NCBI GenBank assembly: GCA_037179385.1
Contig: CM074184.1
Coordinates: 15,828,001 to 15,892,000, forward strand
Length of the DNA: 64,000 bases
Source: Holothuria scabra
Taxonomy: Eukaryota; Echinodermata; Holothuroidea; Aspidochirotida; Holothuriidae
Reading direction: 5' to 3'
Both the position numbers and the translations under genes were made by a program. The notes under the pieces were generated by a model that made no database searches, was not told where the DNA came from, and saw nothing but the letters and a program-made list of their open reading frames with translations. This document shows positions 35,276-48,600 of the stretch, in pieces (the first letter of the stretch is position 1; each line of letters opens with the position of its first letter).

Positions 35276-36319
35276 CCAGAAAGATACCGGTGCAAAACTG
35301 AAGATTTCAAGGGTTACTTTGAATACCTCTATAAGTCTCAAAGTGTCGTTCAGAGATTAAAGCATTAACTGCATGTGATATAAGTGTCAATGATGTAGCT
35401 GACCACATAAAAAAGGTTAAAAAATGATAAGGCTACCCCTGCAGCACCCTATAAGAACAGATTCATAAAAAAAACTCAATGTTGGAGAAACACATGCACA
35501 CGTCAAAGTTGAGCAAGCTTATTTCGCTAAATATATGTGGCAATTTTACAAAATAATAGTGGAAAACCTGAATCAGAAAATGAACCTTTAGCCGTTTTCT
35601 TCCTCAACAACTAAGTATCTGTCATCTTTTTGCGTAACTGTTTTAAGAGTGTGCATGGCATAGATGGCTGGTCGTTAATAAATTTCTTTAAAATTCCCTG
35701 ATACCATCCTGGAAAGTATGCCCGATTTTTTAGTGTTTTCTTTTGGTGTAGTTCCATAATTGTTTCCCCCACGGAGTGATGTCAGGATGTCGTCGATGCA
35801 CAATGTCTATAGTGGGAAAGAGGAAATTGAGGTATTTGATGATTATATTTACCTTATTGTGACTTTCAACTAAAAATATTAATAAAAGTATAAAAATAAA
35901 ACAATTTTCTTCAAAGTATATGTGAGATGATTAACTTGGCAAAGAAGTCTTTATAGCTTGATGAATTAATCGTTCAGGGTTGAATCTTCTTGTAGATTTA
36001 ATGTTTGAAATTTTCTATCAACTAGTCCCCAACCTTGGGAAACTTTAAAACAAATTGAAGCTTTTCATTCAAGATTTTGCTAGCAGACCTGGACGAAAAG
36101 GTTAGAAAGGCACTCCGAACTGTATGATATATGGCCTCACGTCTTCAATAATTTCCCCATTGACTTACATACTATATTAGCTTTTTCTCGAGGTCCCCTT
36201 TGTTCGCCAACCAAGTCACTACAAAAGTTCTATAACATGACCGTTTAGATTTTGAGCTAGAAGGAGTTAAAGTTGGGTACACCCGTCCCTAGTGTCTTCA
36301 CCATATAACGGAAAACCTC
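35276..36319. other. Unassigned DNA
   Basis: No recognised gene, RNA or repeat structure. Confidence 0.5.
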
Positions 36320-36563
36320 CGCCACCGGACTGCAATAAATTTTTAGACAGTGTAAATCGCCATCAGTCTTACCCAAATTTTAATACATATATATTAAAAT
36401 GCACATCTGAATCGATTTTCAATCACTTCAAGTAAGTAGCTCTGTACTAAGTTCCTCCGTCATTTCATGTACCTTGCTCCATCTCCCCTAGGACAGGAAT
36501 GGTGGACTTTTCGGGGAGGCCTTAAAATAAAAAAAACCCATTAAGGGCCTTTAGTTTACTGGA

Positions 36564-36882
36564 GCTCGTTAGTAAATCAGTTAGTAAGTTAGTCGGTTGT
36601 TCAGTTAGTCAATTAGTTGGTCATTTAGTCAGTTGGTCAGTTAGTCAGTTAGTTGGAGTTTTACGGCTCAGTTTCCAACCAATTGGTTCAAGTCGAGCAG
36701 GCCACAGCCTTTTTCCAGTTGTGGCTCATAGGTTTGTTTTCCCGACTCCACCGGTGAGGAGCACTAAGCACAATGTCAGCAGGCTCCGTTTTTAAAGTCT
36801 TCGGTATGACCGGCCAGGATTTGAACTCCCAACAGACTGCAAGTCTCATACTCTAACCATTTGACCATCATGCATTCGGTCA
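36564..36882 (-). mobile_element. tRNA-derived SINE, near full length
   Basis: On the minus strand the head (36,882 leftward) has the A box TGGTCAAATGG and B box GAGTTCAAATCC. GGTCATACCGAAGACTTTAA follows, then a body with AACCAATTGGTTGGAAACTG, and it ends in AACTAACTGACC-type tandem units. Flanks GTTTACTGGA (36,554) and GTTACTGGA (36,883) are a near-perfect duplication. The empty site is visible at 1648 in the related hAT copy. Confidence 0.8.
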
Positions 36883-38063
36883 GTTACTGGATGGATAATC
36901 ATGAACTAATGTTTTTCTTTCCTTTTGTAACGCTGTATTAATAATACGCATCGGAAAAGGTTTTCATCACTAACGGGAAGTTGTTCAGGTGCATGCAGTG
37001 TATAATGGTTTGCCATCTGTCCTGCAAAAGTAATGAAAATCGGCCAGGCCGTTTTCAGTTTCACATAATGATAGACAGTGTGGTGATAATATCTGCCCAA
37101 CGTCTGAAAATTCATTTGGAGCCACTTTGTATCGTGACATATGTTCAAAGTCGTTGGAAGTAAATCATTTATATTCGGTAGTTGGGGCAGTCACATAAGA
37201 AAATTTCATCAATTTAGTGGACCTTGCTTGGCAAATTGCGGCCATCGAAAACAACGAAGTGTCGTAGTTTGTCAGTTTCTTAGTAGAGTAAAAAACATGA
37301 GCATGTTTTTAAAAAAGTCATTTTCGTTGCAATTCCCCCCCCCCCCCCGAAAACCGACAAGACCATTTCATCCAATGTTGGTGGTACCTTTCCATAGGCG
37401 GCGGAAGCTGGGGGGGGGGGGGCAGGGGGGCCTCCCCCTCATAATTTTTATGAGATTTTAGGGGGGCATGCCCCCCCCCCAATAACCGAATGTCGCAACA
37501 TAAATTTTTAAAAAGTAATTAAACAAATTTAAGTTGTCTTTTTTAATTTAGGCTATTCTTTGGCTCAAATATTACTTTTCAGAGTGCAAAAGTTGCAAAG
37601 CTTCCGGGGGCTTCGCCCCCTGGACCCCCACATTAACGATAACCTGTAGGAGAGTTTATTTTCGCCCTTCAAACAGTTGCAGAGAATTCTGCGATTGTGC
37701 TCCACTCTGAACTTTGGAATAAATTTAGGTAGACTGTGACAAGCTTCATGTCTTCGGAATGTCTTGACTTTTTACTCGTCGGGTTCCTGGATGGATAATT
37801 TTCGAATAGATTTGAAGTGGCTAAAATTGGCTACCTTTGTGTGGATTAAAGTGTGTCCTGGCATCTGACATGCTTCAACCTCCTGAAGGGATTTTTTTTC
37901 AATTCCTGGGGATGCACAAAATCGTTCCAAAATCATACTTGGTGTGGTGGGTAGAATATTTGGGTCTAGTTTAAAAAGCTATGACCGTTACTTCACAGAT
38001 AATCACAACACAATGCCCGAAATTGTCGAATATCCAAATTCGTTCAAGCGTTTGCCCGAAAAT

Positions 38064-38115
38064 GGTTAGTTAGTTAGTTAGATGGAGTTTTACGGCCCAG
38101 TTTCCAACCTATTGG
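38064..38115 (-). mobile_element. SINE 3' scrap
   Basis: GGAGTTTTACGGCCCAGTTT and TTGGTTCAAGTC match the body next to the tail of the 36,564 SINE. A short TTAG tail precedes it. The tRNA head is absent. Confidence 0.65.
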
Positions 38116-39009
38116 TTCAAGTCAAGTATCATAGTGAGGGCAACATAGTTACGAAAGGTTAAGAGATAAAAAATAGCGACACATTTTGGAAGCCTGTGGC
38201 TTAAAAGAAACAATTATTCTTGATACTGTTTTTAAATCTTGTGTAACACAAAACCCTAAATGGCCGATTATAGCTTCAAATCTTTGCCGAAAAACAAAAG
38301 ACGCTTTATTTAAAGTACAATTTTCATGGAAAATAAAAAAGATCTGCGACATATTTGAGTAGAATGTGAAAAAAGGTTTTCATCATCCCAACTTCACACT
38401 GTAGTCTTGGAAAAATATGCCCGAAATGGTCAAATATTCGGGCAAAGGTTGAAAAAATGCTGGGACATGTTCAATTGCCAAATTAATTCAACGGATGGAC
38501 AGGAGGGTTTTCAGGTGCCCAAAAACTTGCCATCTATCCTGCTCTAGAGCCAAATACGGACAATAGTTAAATGAGAATCGGGTAATTTGTTTTTCGATAC
38601 TTTAATGATGCAGAGTAAGAATGTCTTCCCGTAAGTCTGCTTGAAAATTCATTTCAACACACCTTGTAACGTGAAAATTCTGTCAATAAGTGTTACTAAT
38701 AGAAGAAAAATCATCTACTCTATTTCATCCAATGGTAGTAGTACATTTTATCTGATTCTTCTGATCAAAAAAGCGACTACTGTGATCCCCATAGGCCTAT
38801 TTTTTCAAAAGTAAAACCATATATAGTCGGAAGTTCGGGCACACAATTCTTCAATATTGAATTTAGCCAAGAGTCGCAATAGACTGATAAAGTAAAATTC
38901 ATTAGCATGTTTGCAATTCCGGTTTGTAGTTTCCCCCGAAAATATGCGGGACCATTTCATCTATTGGTAGTGATACATTTTATCTGGTAATTTTCTGATC
39001 AAATAGGGA

Positions 39010-39480
39010 CTGCTTAGATCCCCCTATAAGCCTGGGAAATGTCATTTTCGATTGTCTCAGGGGTCCGATTTTTCAACATTTTGTGTTCGCTTCGCGCCCA
39101 CCAGTGGTGCAGCTCCGCGAAGATAGTCTTCCTAGCAGCATTTTAATTTCAGGTGAACATTTTTTGTGCAAACAGAACCCTCGAATTAGCGACTTCTAAG
39201 ACCCCGTATAAGCATAGGAAATGACATTTTTGACTGTCTGAAGTGGTCAGATTTTTCAAAATTTCCTGCACGTTTCGCCCCAACTTATAAAGACGCTCCA
39301 CTTAGACATCTTCATAGCAGAATTGAAGTTCCAAGTGACCAATTTTTACAAAAGGGAACTCAAAATAGCGACTGCATAGATCCCCATATAAGCCCTGGAA
39401 ATGCCATTTTCAACTGTCTGAGGGGTCGGATATTTAAAAATGTTTCTGAGCCAACCAATGGTGGCGCTCCACTTAGTCTT
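39010..39480 (+). repeat. Three tandem 181-bp units with the GCTCCGC module
   Basis: GATCCCC-TATAAGC landmarks at about 39,017, 39,199 and 39,380 are each followed by GGAAATG-CATTTTC, a TGTCTGAGG-like block and a degenerate GGTGGCGCTCCACTTAG. The period is about 181 bp. The units diverge from one another, so this is an old tandem. Confidence 0.75.
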
Positions 39481-39542
39481 TTCTGGCTGAATTTAAGTTT
39501 GGAACGAAGGTACGTTTATCTGCAATTGAAACTTAAAAAAGG

Positions 39543-39642
39543 NNNNNNNNNNNNNNNNNNNNNNNNNNNNNNNNNNNNNNNNNNNNNNNNNNNNNNNNNN
39601 NNNNNNNNNNNNNNNNNNNNNNNNNNNNNNNNNNNNNNNNNN
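39543..39642. other. Assembly gap (100 N)
   Basis: Exactly 100 N, the usual placeholder for a gap of unknown length. It hides the left border of the satellite that starts right after it. Confidence 0.98.
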
Positions 39643-42600
39643 CAACCAAAGCCAACCAGACCCACCCAACAAAACCCAACCAAACCCACCCAACAAAACC
39701 CAACCAAACCCACCCAACAAAACCCAACAAAACCCAACCAAACCCACCCAACAAAACCCAACCAAACCCACCCAACAAAACCCAACCAAACCCACCCAAC
39801 AAAACCCAACCAAACCCAATCAACAACACCCAACCAAACCCACCCAACAAAACCCAACCAAACCCACCCAACAAAACCCAACCAAACCCAACCAAACCCA
39901 ACCAAACCCACCCAACAAAACCCAACCAAACCCACCAAACAAAACCCAACAAAACCCAACCAAACCCACCCAACAAAACCCAACCAAACCCACCCAACAA
40001 AACCCAACCAAACCCACCCAACAAAACCCAACCAAACCCACCCAACCAAACCCAACCAAACCCACCCAACAAAACCCAACCAAAACCCAACCAAACCCAC
40101 CCAACAAAACCCAACCAAACCCACCCAACAAAACCCAACCAAACCCACCCAACAAAACCCAACCAAACCCACCCAACAAAACCCAACCAAACCCAACCAA
40201 ACCCACCCAACAAAACCCAACCAAACCCACCCAACAAAACCCAACCAAACCCACCCAACAAAACCCAACCAAACCCAACCAAACCCACCCAACAAAACCC
40301 AACCAAACCCACCAAACAAAACCCAACAAAACCCAACCAAACCCACCCAACAAAACCCAACCAAACCCACCCAACAAAACCCAACCAAAGCCAACCAAAC
40401 CCACCCAACAAAACCCAACCAAACCCACCCAACCAAACCCAACCTAACCCACCCAACAAAACCCAACCAAATCCACCAAAGAGAACCCAACAAAACCCAA
40501 CCAAACCCACCCAACAAAACCCAACCAAACCCACCCAACAAAACCCAACCAAAGCCAACCAAACCCACCCAACAAAACCCAACCAAACCCACCCAACAAA
40601 ACCCAACCAAACCCACCCAACAAAACCCAACCAAACCCACCCAACAAAACCCAACAAAACCCAACAAAACCCAACCAAACCCACCCAACAAAACCCAACC
40701 AAACCCACCCAACAAAACCCAACCAAACCCAACCAAACCCAACCAAACCCACCCAACAAAACCCAACAAAACCCAACCAAACCCACCCAACAAAACCCAA
40801 CCAAACCCACCCAACAAAACCCAACAAAACCCAACCAAACCCACCCAACAAAACCCAACGAAACCCAACCAAACCCAAACCACAAAACCCAACCAAACCC
40901 ACCGAACAAAACCCACCCAACACATCCCAACGAAACCCAACCAAAAGCACCCAAAAAATCCCAACCAAACCCACCCAACAAAACCCAACAAAACCCAACC
41001 AAACCCACCCAACAAAACCCAACCAAACCCACCCAACAAAACCCAACAAAACCCAACCAAACCCACCCAACAAAACCCAACAAAACCCAACCAAACCCAC
41101 CCAACAAAACCCAACCAAACCCACCCAACAAAACCCAACCAAACCCAACCAAACCCACCCAACAAAACCCAACCAAACCCACCCAACAAAACCCAACAAA
41201 ACCCAACCAAACCCACCCAACAAAACCCAACCAAACCCACCCAACAAAACCCAACCAAACCCACCCAACAAAACCCAACCAAACCCACCCAACAAAACCC
41301 AACCAAACCCACCCAACAAAACCCAACCAAAGCCAACCAGACCCACCCAACAAAACCCAACCAAACCCACCCAACAAAACCCAACCAAACCCACCCAACA
41401 AAACCCAACCAAAGCCAACCAAACCCACCCAACAAAACCCAACCAAACCCACCCAACAAAACTCAACCAAACCCACCCAACAAAACCCAACCAAACCCAA
41501 CCAAACGCAACCAAACCTACCCAACAAAACCCAACCAAACCCAACCAAACCCACCCAACAAAACCCAACCAAACCCAACCTAACCCACCCAACAAAACCC
41601 AACCAAATCCACCAAAGAGAACCCAACAAAACCCAACCAAACCCACCCAACAAAACCCAACCAAACCCACCCAACAAAACCCAACAAAACCCAACCAAAC
41701 CCACCCAACAAAACCCAACCAAACCCACCCAACAAAACCCAACCAAACCCACCCAACAAAACCCAACCAAACCCACCCAACAAAACCCAACCAAACCCAC
41801 CCAACAAAACCCAACAAAACCCAACAAAACCCAACCAACCCACCCAACAAAATTCAACGAAACCCAACAAAACCCACCCAACAAAACCCAACCAAACCCA
41901 CCCAACAAAACCCAACCAAACCCACCCAACAAAACCCAACCAAACCCACCCAAGAAAACCCAACAAAACCCAACCAAACCCACCCAACAAAACCCAACAA
42001 AACCCAACAAAACCCAACCAAACCCACCCAACAAAACCCAACGAAACCCAACCAAACCCAAACCACAAAACCCAACCAAACCCACCGAACAAAACCCACC
42101 CAACACATCCGAACGAAACCCAACCAAAAGCACCCAAAAAATCCCAACCAAACCCACACAACAAAACCCAACAAAACCCAACAAAACCCAACCAAACCCA
42201 CCCAACAAAACCCAACCAAACCCACCCAACAAAACCCAACAAAACCCAACCAAACCCACCCAACAAAACCCAACCAAACCCACCCAAGAAAACACAACAA
42301 AACCCAACCAAACCCACCCAACAAAACCCAACGAAACCCAACCAAACCCAAACCACAAAACCCAGCCGAACCCAACCAAACCCACCCAACAAATCCCAAC
42401 CAAACCCACCCAACAAAACCCAACAAAACCCAACCAAACCCACCCAACAAAACCCAACCATACCCAACCAACAAACCCAACAAAACCTACAAAACCCAAC
42501 CAAACACACCCAACAAACCCACCCAAGCAAACCCAACAGAACCCAACAAAACCCAACCAAACCCACCCAACAAAACCCAACAAAACCCAACCAAACCCAC

Positions 42601-45600
42601 CCAACAAAACCCAACCAAACCCACCCAACAAAACCCAACCAAACCCACCCAACAAAACCCAACCAAAGCCAACCAAACCCACCCAACAAAACCCAACCAA
42701 ACCCACCCAACAAAACTCAACCAAACCCACCCAACAAAACCCAACAAAACCCAACCAAACGCAACCAAACCTACCCAACAAAACCCAACAAAACCCAACC
42801 AAACCCACCCAACAAAACCCAACCAAACCCACCCAACAAAACCCAACAAAACCCAACAAAACCCAACCAAACCCACCCAGCAAAACCCAACAAAACTCAA
42901 CCAAACCCACCCAACAAAACCCAACAAAACCCAACAAAACCCAACCAAACCCACCCAACAAAACCCAACGAAACCCAACCAAACCCAAACCACAAAACCC
43001 AACCAAACCCACCGAACAAAACCCACCCAACACATCCGAACGAAACCCAACCAAAAGCACCCAAAAAATCCCAACCAAACCCACCCAACAAAACCCAACA
43101 AAACCCAACCAAACCCACCCAACAAAACCCAACCAAACCCACCCAAGAAAACCCAACAAAACCCAACCAAACCCACCCAACAAAACCCAACAAAACCCAA
43201 CCAAACCCACCCAACAAAACCCAACCAAACCCACCCAACAAAACCCAACCAAACCCACCCAACAAAACCCAACCAAAGCCAACCAGACCCACCCAACAAA
43301 ACCCAACCAAACCCACCCAACAAAACCCAACCAAACCCACCCAACAAAACCCAACCAAAGCCAACCAAACCCACCCAACAAAACCCAACCAAACCCACCC
43401 AACAAAACCCAACCAAACCCAACCAAACCCACCCAACAAAACCCAACAAAACCCAACCAAACCCACCCAACAAAACCCAACCAAACCCACCCAACAAAAC
43501 CCAACAAAACCCAACCAAACCCACCCAACAAAACCCAACCAAACCCACCCAGCAAAACCCAACAAAACTCAACCAAACCCACCCAACAAAACCCAACAAA
43601 ACCCAACCAAACCCACCCAACAAAACCCAACGAAACCCAACCAAACCCAAACCACAAAACCCAACCAAACCCACCGAACAAAACCCACCCAACACATCCG
43701 AACGAAACCCAACCAAAAGCACCCAAAAAATCCCAACCAAACCCACCCAACAAAACCCAACAAAACCCAACCAAACCCACCCAACAAAACCCAACAAAAC
43801 CCAACCAAACCCACCCAACAAAACCCAATAAAACCCAACCAAACCCACCCAACAAAACCCAACAAAACCTACCCAACAAAACCCAACAAACAAACCCCAA
43901 CCAAACCCACCCAACAAAATCCAACAAAACCCACCCAACAAAACCCAACAATATCCACCCAACAAAACCCAACCAAACCCACCCAACAAAACCCAACCAA
44001 ACCCACCCAACAAAACCCAACCAAACCCAACCAAACCCACCCAACAAAACCCAACCAAACCCACCCAACAAAACCCAACCAAACCCACCCAACCAAACCC
44101 AACCTAACCCACCCAACAAAACCCAACCAAATCCACCAAAGAGAACCCAACAAAACCCAACCAAACCCACCCAACAAAACCCAACCAAACCCACCCAACA
44201 AAACCCAACAAAACCCAACCAAACCCACCCAACAAAACCCAACCAAACCCACCCAACAAAACCCAACCAAACCCACCCAACAAAACCCAACCAAATCCAC
44301 CAAAGAGAACCCAACAAAACCCAACCAAACCCACCCAACAAAACCCAACCGAACCCACCCAACAAAACCCAACCAAAGCCAACCAAACCCACCCAACAAA
44401 ACCCAACCAAACCCACCCAACCAAACCCACCCAACAAAACCCAACAAACCCCAACAAAACCCAACCAAACCCACCCAACAAAACCCAACCAAACCCACCC
44501 AACAAAACCCAACAAAACCCAACCAAACCCAACCAAACCCACCCAACAAAACCCAACAAAACCCAACCAAACCCACCCAACAAAACCCAACCAAACCCAC
44601 CCAACAAACCCAACAAACCTCAACCAAACCCACCCAACAAAACCCAACAAAACCCAACCAAACCCACCCAACAAAACCCAACCAAACCCACCCAACACAT
44701 CCGAACGAAACCCAACCAAAAGCACCCAAAAAATCCCAACCAAACCCACCCAACAAAACCCAACAAAACCCAACCAAACCCACCCAACAAAACCCAACCA
44801 AACCCACCCAACAAAACCCAACAAAACCCAACCAAACCCACCCAACAAAACCCAACAAACCCAACCAAACCCACCCAACAAAAACCAACCAAACCCACCC
44901 AACAAAACCCAACCAAACCCAACCAAACCCACCCAACAAAACCCAACCAAACCCACCCAACAAAACCCAACAAAACCCAACCAAACCCACCCAACAAAAC
45001 CCAACCAAACCCACCCAACAAAACCCAACCAAACCCACCCAACAAAACCCAACCAAACCCACCCAACAAAACCCAACCAAACCCACCCAACAAAACCCAA
45101 CCAAAGCCAACCAGACCCACCCAACAAAACCCAACCAAACCCACCCAACAAAACCCAACCAAACCCACCCAACAAAACCCAACCAAAGCCAACCAAACCC
45201 ACCCAACAAAACCCAACCAAACCCACCCAACAAAACTCAACCAAACCCACCCAACAAAACCCAACCAAACCCAACCAAACGCAACCAAACCTACCCAACA
45301 AAACCCAACCAAACCCAACCAAACCCACCCAACAAAACCCAACCAAACCCAACCAAACCCACCCAACAAAACCCAACCGAACCCACCAAAGAGAACCCAA
45401 CAAAACCCAACCAAACCCACCCAACAAAACCCAACCAAACCCACCCAACAAAACCCAACCAAACCCAACCAAACCCACCCAACAAAACCCAACCAAACAC
45501 AACCTAACCCACCCAACAAAACCCAACCAAATCCACCAAAGAGAACCCAACAAAACCCAACCAAACCCACCCAACAAAACCCAACCAAACCCACCCAACA

Positions 45601-48600
45601 AAACCCAACCAAAGCCAACCAAACCCACCCAACAAAACCCAACCAAACCCACCCAACAAAACCCAACCAAACCCACCCAACAAAACCCAACCAAACCCAC
45701 CCAACAAAACCCAACCAAACCCACCCAACAAAACCCAACCAAACCCACCCAACAAAACCCAACCAAAACCCAACCAAACCCACCCAACAAAACCCAACCA
45801 AACCCACCCAACAAAACCCAACCAAACCCACCCAACAAAACCCAACCAAACCCACCCAACAAAACCCAACAAAACCCAACCAAACCCACCCAACAAAACC
45901 CAACCAAACCCACCCAACAAAACCCAACGAAACCCAACCAAACCCAAACCACAAAACCCAACCAAACCCACCGAACAAAACCCACCCAACACATCCGAAC
46001 GAAACCCAACCAAAAGTACCCAAAAATCCCAACCAAACCCACCCAACCAAACCAACCCAACAAAACCCAACCAAACCCACCCAACAAAACCCAACCAAAC
46101 CCACCCAAGAAAACCCAACAAAACCCAACCAAACCCACCCAACAAAACCCAACAAAACCCAACCAAACCCACCCAACAAAACCCAACCAAACCCACCCAA
46201 CAAAACCCAACGAAACCCAACCAAACCCAAACCACAAAACCCAGCCGAACCCAACCAAACCCACCCAACAAATCCCAACCAAACCCACCCAACAAAACCC
46301 AACAAAACCCAACCAAACCCACCCAACAAAACCCAACCAAACCCACCCAACAAAACCCAACAAAACCCAACCAAACCCACCCAACAAAACCCAACCAAAC
46401 CCAACCAAACCCAACAAAACCCAACCAAACCCACCCAGCAAAACCCAACCAAACCCACCCAACAAAACCCAACCAAACCCACCCAACAAAACCCAACCAA
46501 ACCCAACCAAACCCACCCAACAAAACCCAACCAAACCCACCCAACAAAACCCAACCAAACCCACCCAACAAAACCCAACCAAAGCCAACCAAACCCACCC
46601 AACAAAACCCAACCAAACCCACCCAACAAAACCCAACCAAACCCACCCAACAAAACCCAACCAAACCCAACCAAACCCAACCAAACCCACCCAACAAAAC
46701 CCAACAAAACCCAACCAAACCCACCCAACAAAACCCAACCAAACCCAACCAAACCCACCCAACAAAACCCAACCAAACCCACCCAACAAAACCCAACCAA
46801 ACCCACCCAACAAAACCCAACAAAACCCAACCAAACCCACCCAACAAAACCCAACGAAACCCAACCAAACCCAAACCACAAAACCCAACCAAACCCACCG
46901 AACAAAACCCACCCAACACATCCCAACGAAACCCAACCAAAAGCACCCAAAAAATCCCAACCAAACCCACCCAACAAAACCCAACAAAACCCAACCAAAC
47001 CCACCCAACAAAACCCAACCAAACCCACCCAAGAAAACCCAACAAAACCCAACCAAACCCACCCAACAAAACCCAACAAAACCCAACCAAACCCACCCAA
47101 CAAAACCCAACCAAACCCACCCAACAAAACCCAACCAAACCCACCCAACAAAACCCAACCAAAGCCAACCAGACCCACCCAACAAAACCCAACCAAACCC
47201 ACCCAACAAAACCCAACCAAACCCACCCAACAAAACCCAACCAAAGCCAACCAAACCCACCCAACAAAACCCAACCAAACCCACCCAACAAAACCCAACA
47301 AAACCCAACCAAACCCACCCAACAAAACCCAACAAAACCCAACCAAACCCACCCAACAAAACCCAACCAAACCCACCCAACAAAACCCAACCAAACCCAC
47401 CCAACAAAACCCAACCAAACCCACCCAACAAAACCCAACAAAACCCAACCAAACCCACCCAACAAAACCCAACAAAACCCAACCAAACCCACCCAACAAA
47501 ACCCAACGAAACCCAACCAAACCCACCCAACAAAACCCAACCAAACCCACCGAACAAAACCCACCCAACACATCCCAACGAAACCCAACCAAAAGCACCC
47601 AAAAAATCCCAACCAAACCCACCCAACAAAACCCAACAAAACCCAACCAAACCCACCCAACAAAACCCAACAAAACCCAACCAAACCCACCCAACAAAAC
47701 CCAACAAAACCCAACCAAACCCACCCAACAAAACCCAACCAAACCTACCCAACAAAACCCAACACAACCCAACCAAACCCACCCAACAAAACCCAACCAA
47801 ACCCACCCAACAAAACCCAACCAAACCCACCCAACAAAACCCAACCAAACCCACCCAACAAAACCCAACCAAACCCACCCAACAAAACCCAACCAAACCC
47901 AACCAAACCCACCCAACAAAACCCAACCAAACCCACCCAACAAAACCCAACCAAACCCACCCAACAAAACCCAGCCAAAGCCAACCAGACCCACCCAACA
48001 AAACCCAACCAAACCCACCCAACAAAACTCAACCAAACCCACCCAACAAAACCCAACCAAACGCAACCAAACCTACCCAACAAAACCCAACCAAACCCAC
48101 CCAACAAAACCCAACCAAACCCACCCAACAAAACCCAACCAAACCCAACCAAACGCAACCAAACCTACCCAACAAAACCCAACCAAACCCAACCAAACCC
48201 ACCCAACAAAACCCAACCAAACCCAACCTAACCCACCCAACAAAACCCAACCAAATCCACCAAAGAGAACCCAACAAAACCCAACCAAACCCACCCAACA
48301 AAACCCAACCGAACCCACCCAACAAAACCCAACCAAAGCCAACCAAACCCACCCAACAAAACCCAACCAAACCCACCCAACAAAACCCAACCAAACCCAC
48401 CCAACAAAACCCAACCAAACCCAACCAAACCCACCCAACAAAACCCAACCAAACCCACCCAACAAAACCCAACCAAACCCACCCAACAAAACCCAACCAA
48501 ACCCAACCAAACCCACCCAACAAAACCCAACCAAACCCACCCAACAAAACCCAACAAAACCCAACAAAACCCAACCAAACCCACCCAACAAAACCCAACC

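Larger units (their letters stand above)
36320..39480 (+). mobile_element. Old diverged copies of the 1330-4708 hAT family
   Basis: Blocks match the interior of that element in order. TTTCGGGGAGGCCTTAAAAT (36,510) equals 1609. GTTACTGGATGGATAATCATG-type text (36,883) equals 1648. The GTGCATGCAGTGTATAATGG region (36,990) equals 2390. A second partial copy starts near CATAGGCGGCGGAAGC (37,395). CCCGAA/TTCGGGCA blocks near 38,400 match 56,690. Ends and duplications are lost. A SINE and three 181-bp tandem units lie within. Confidence 0.55.
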
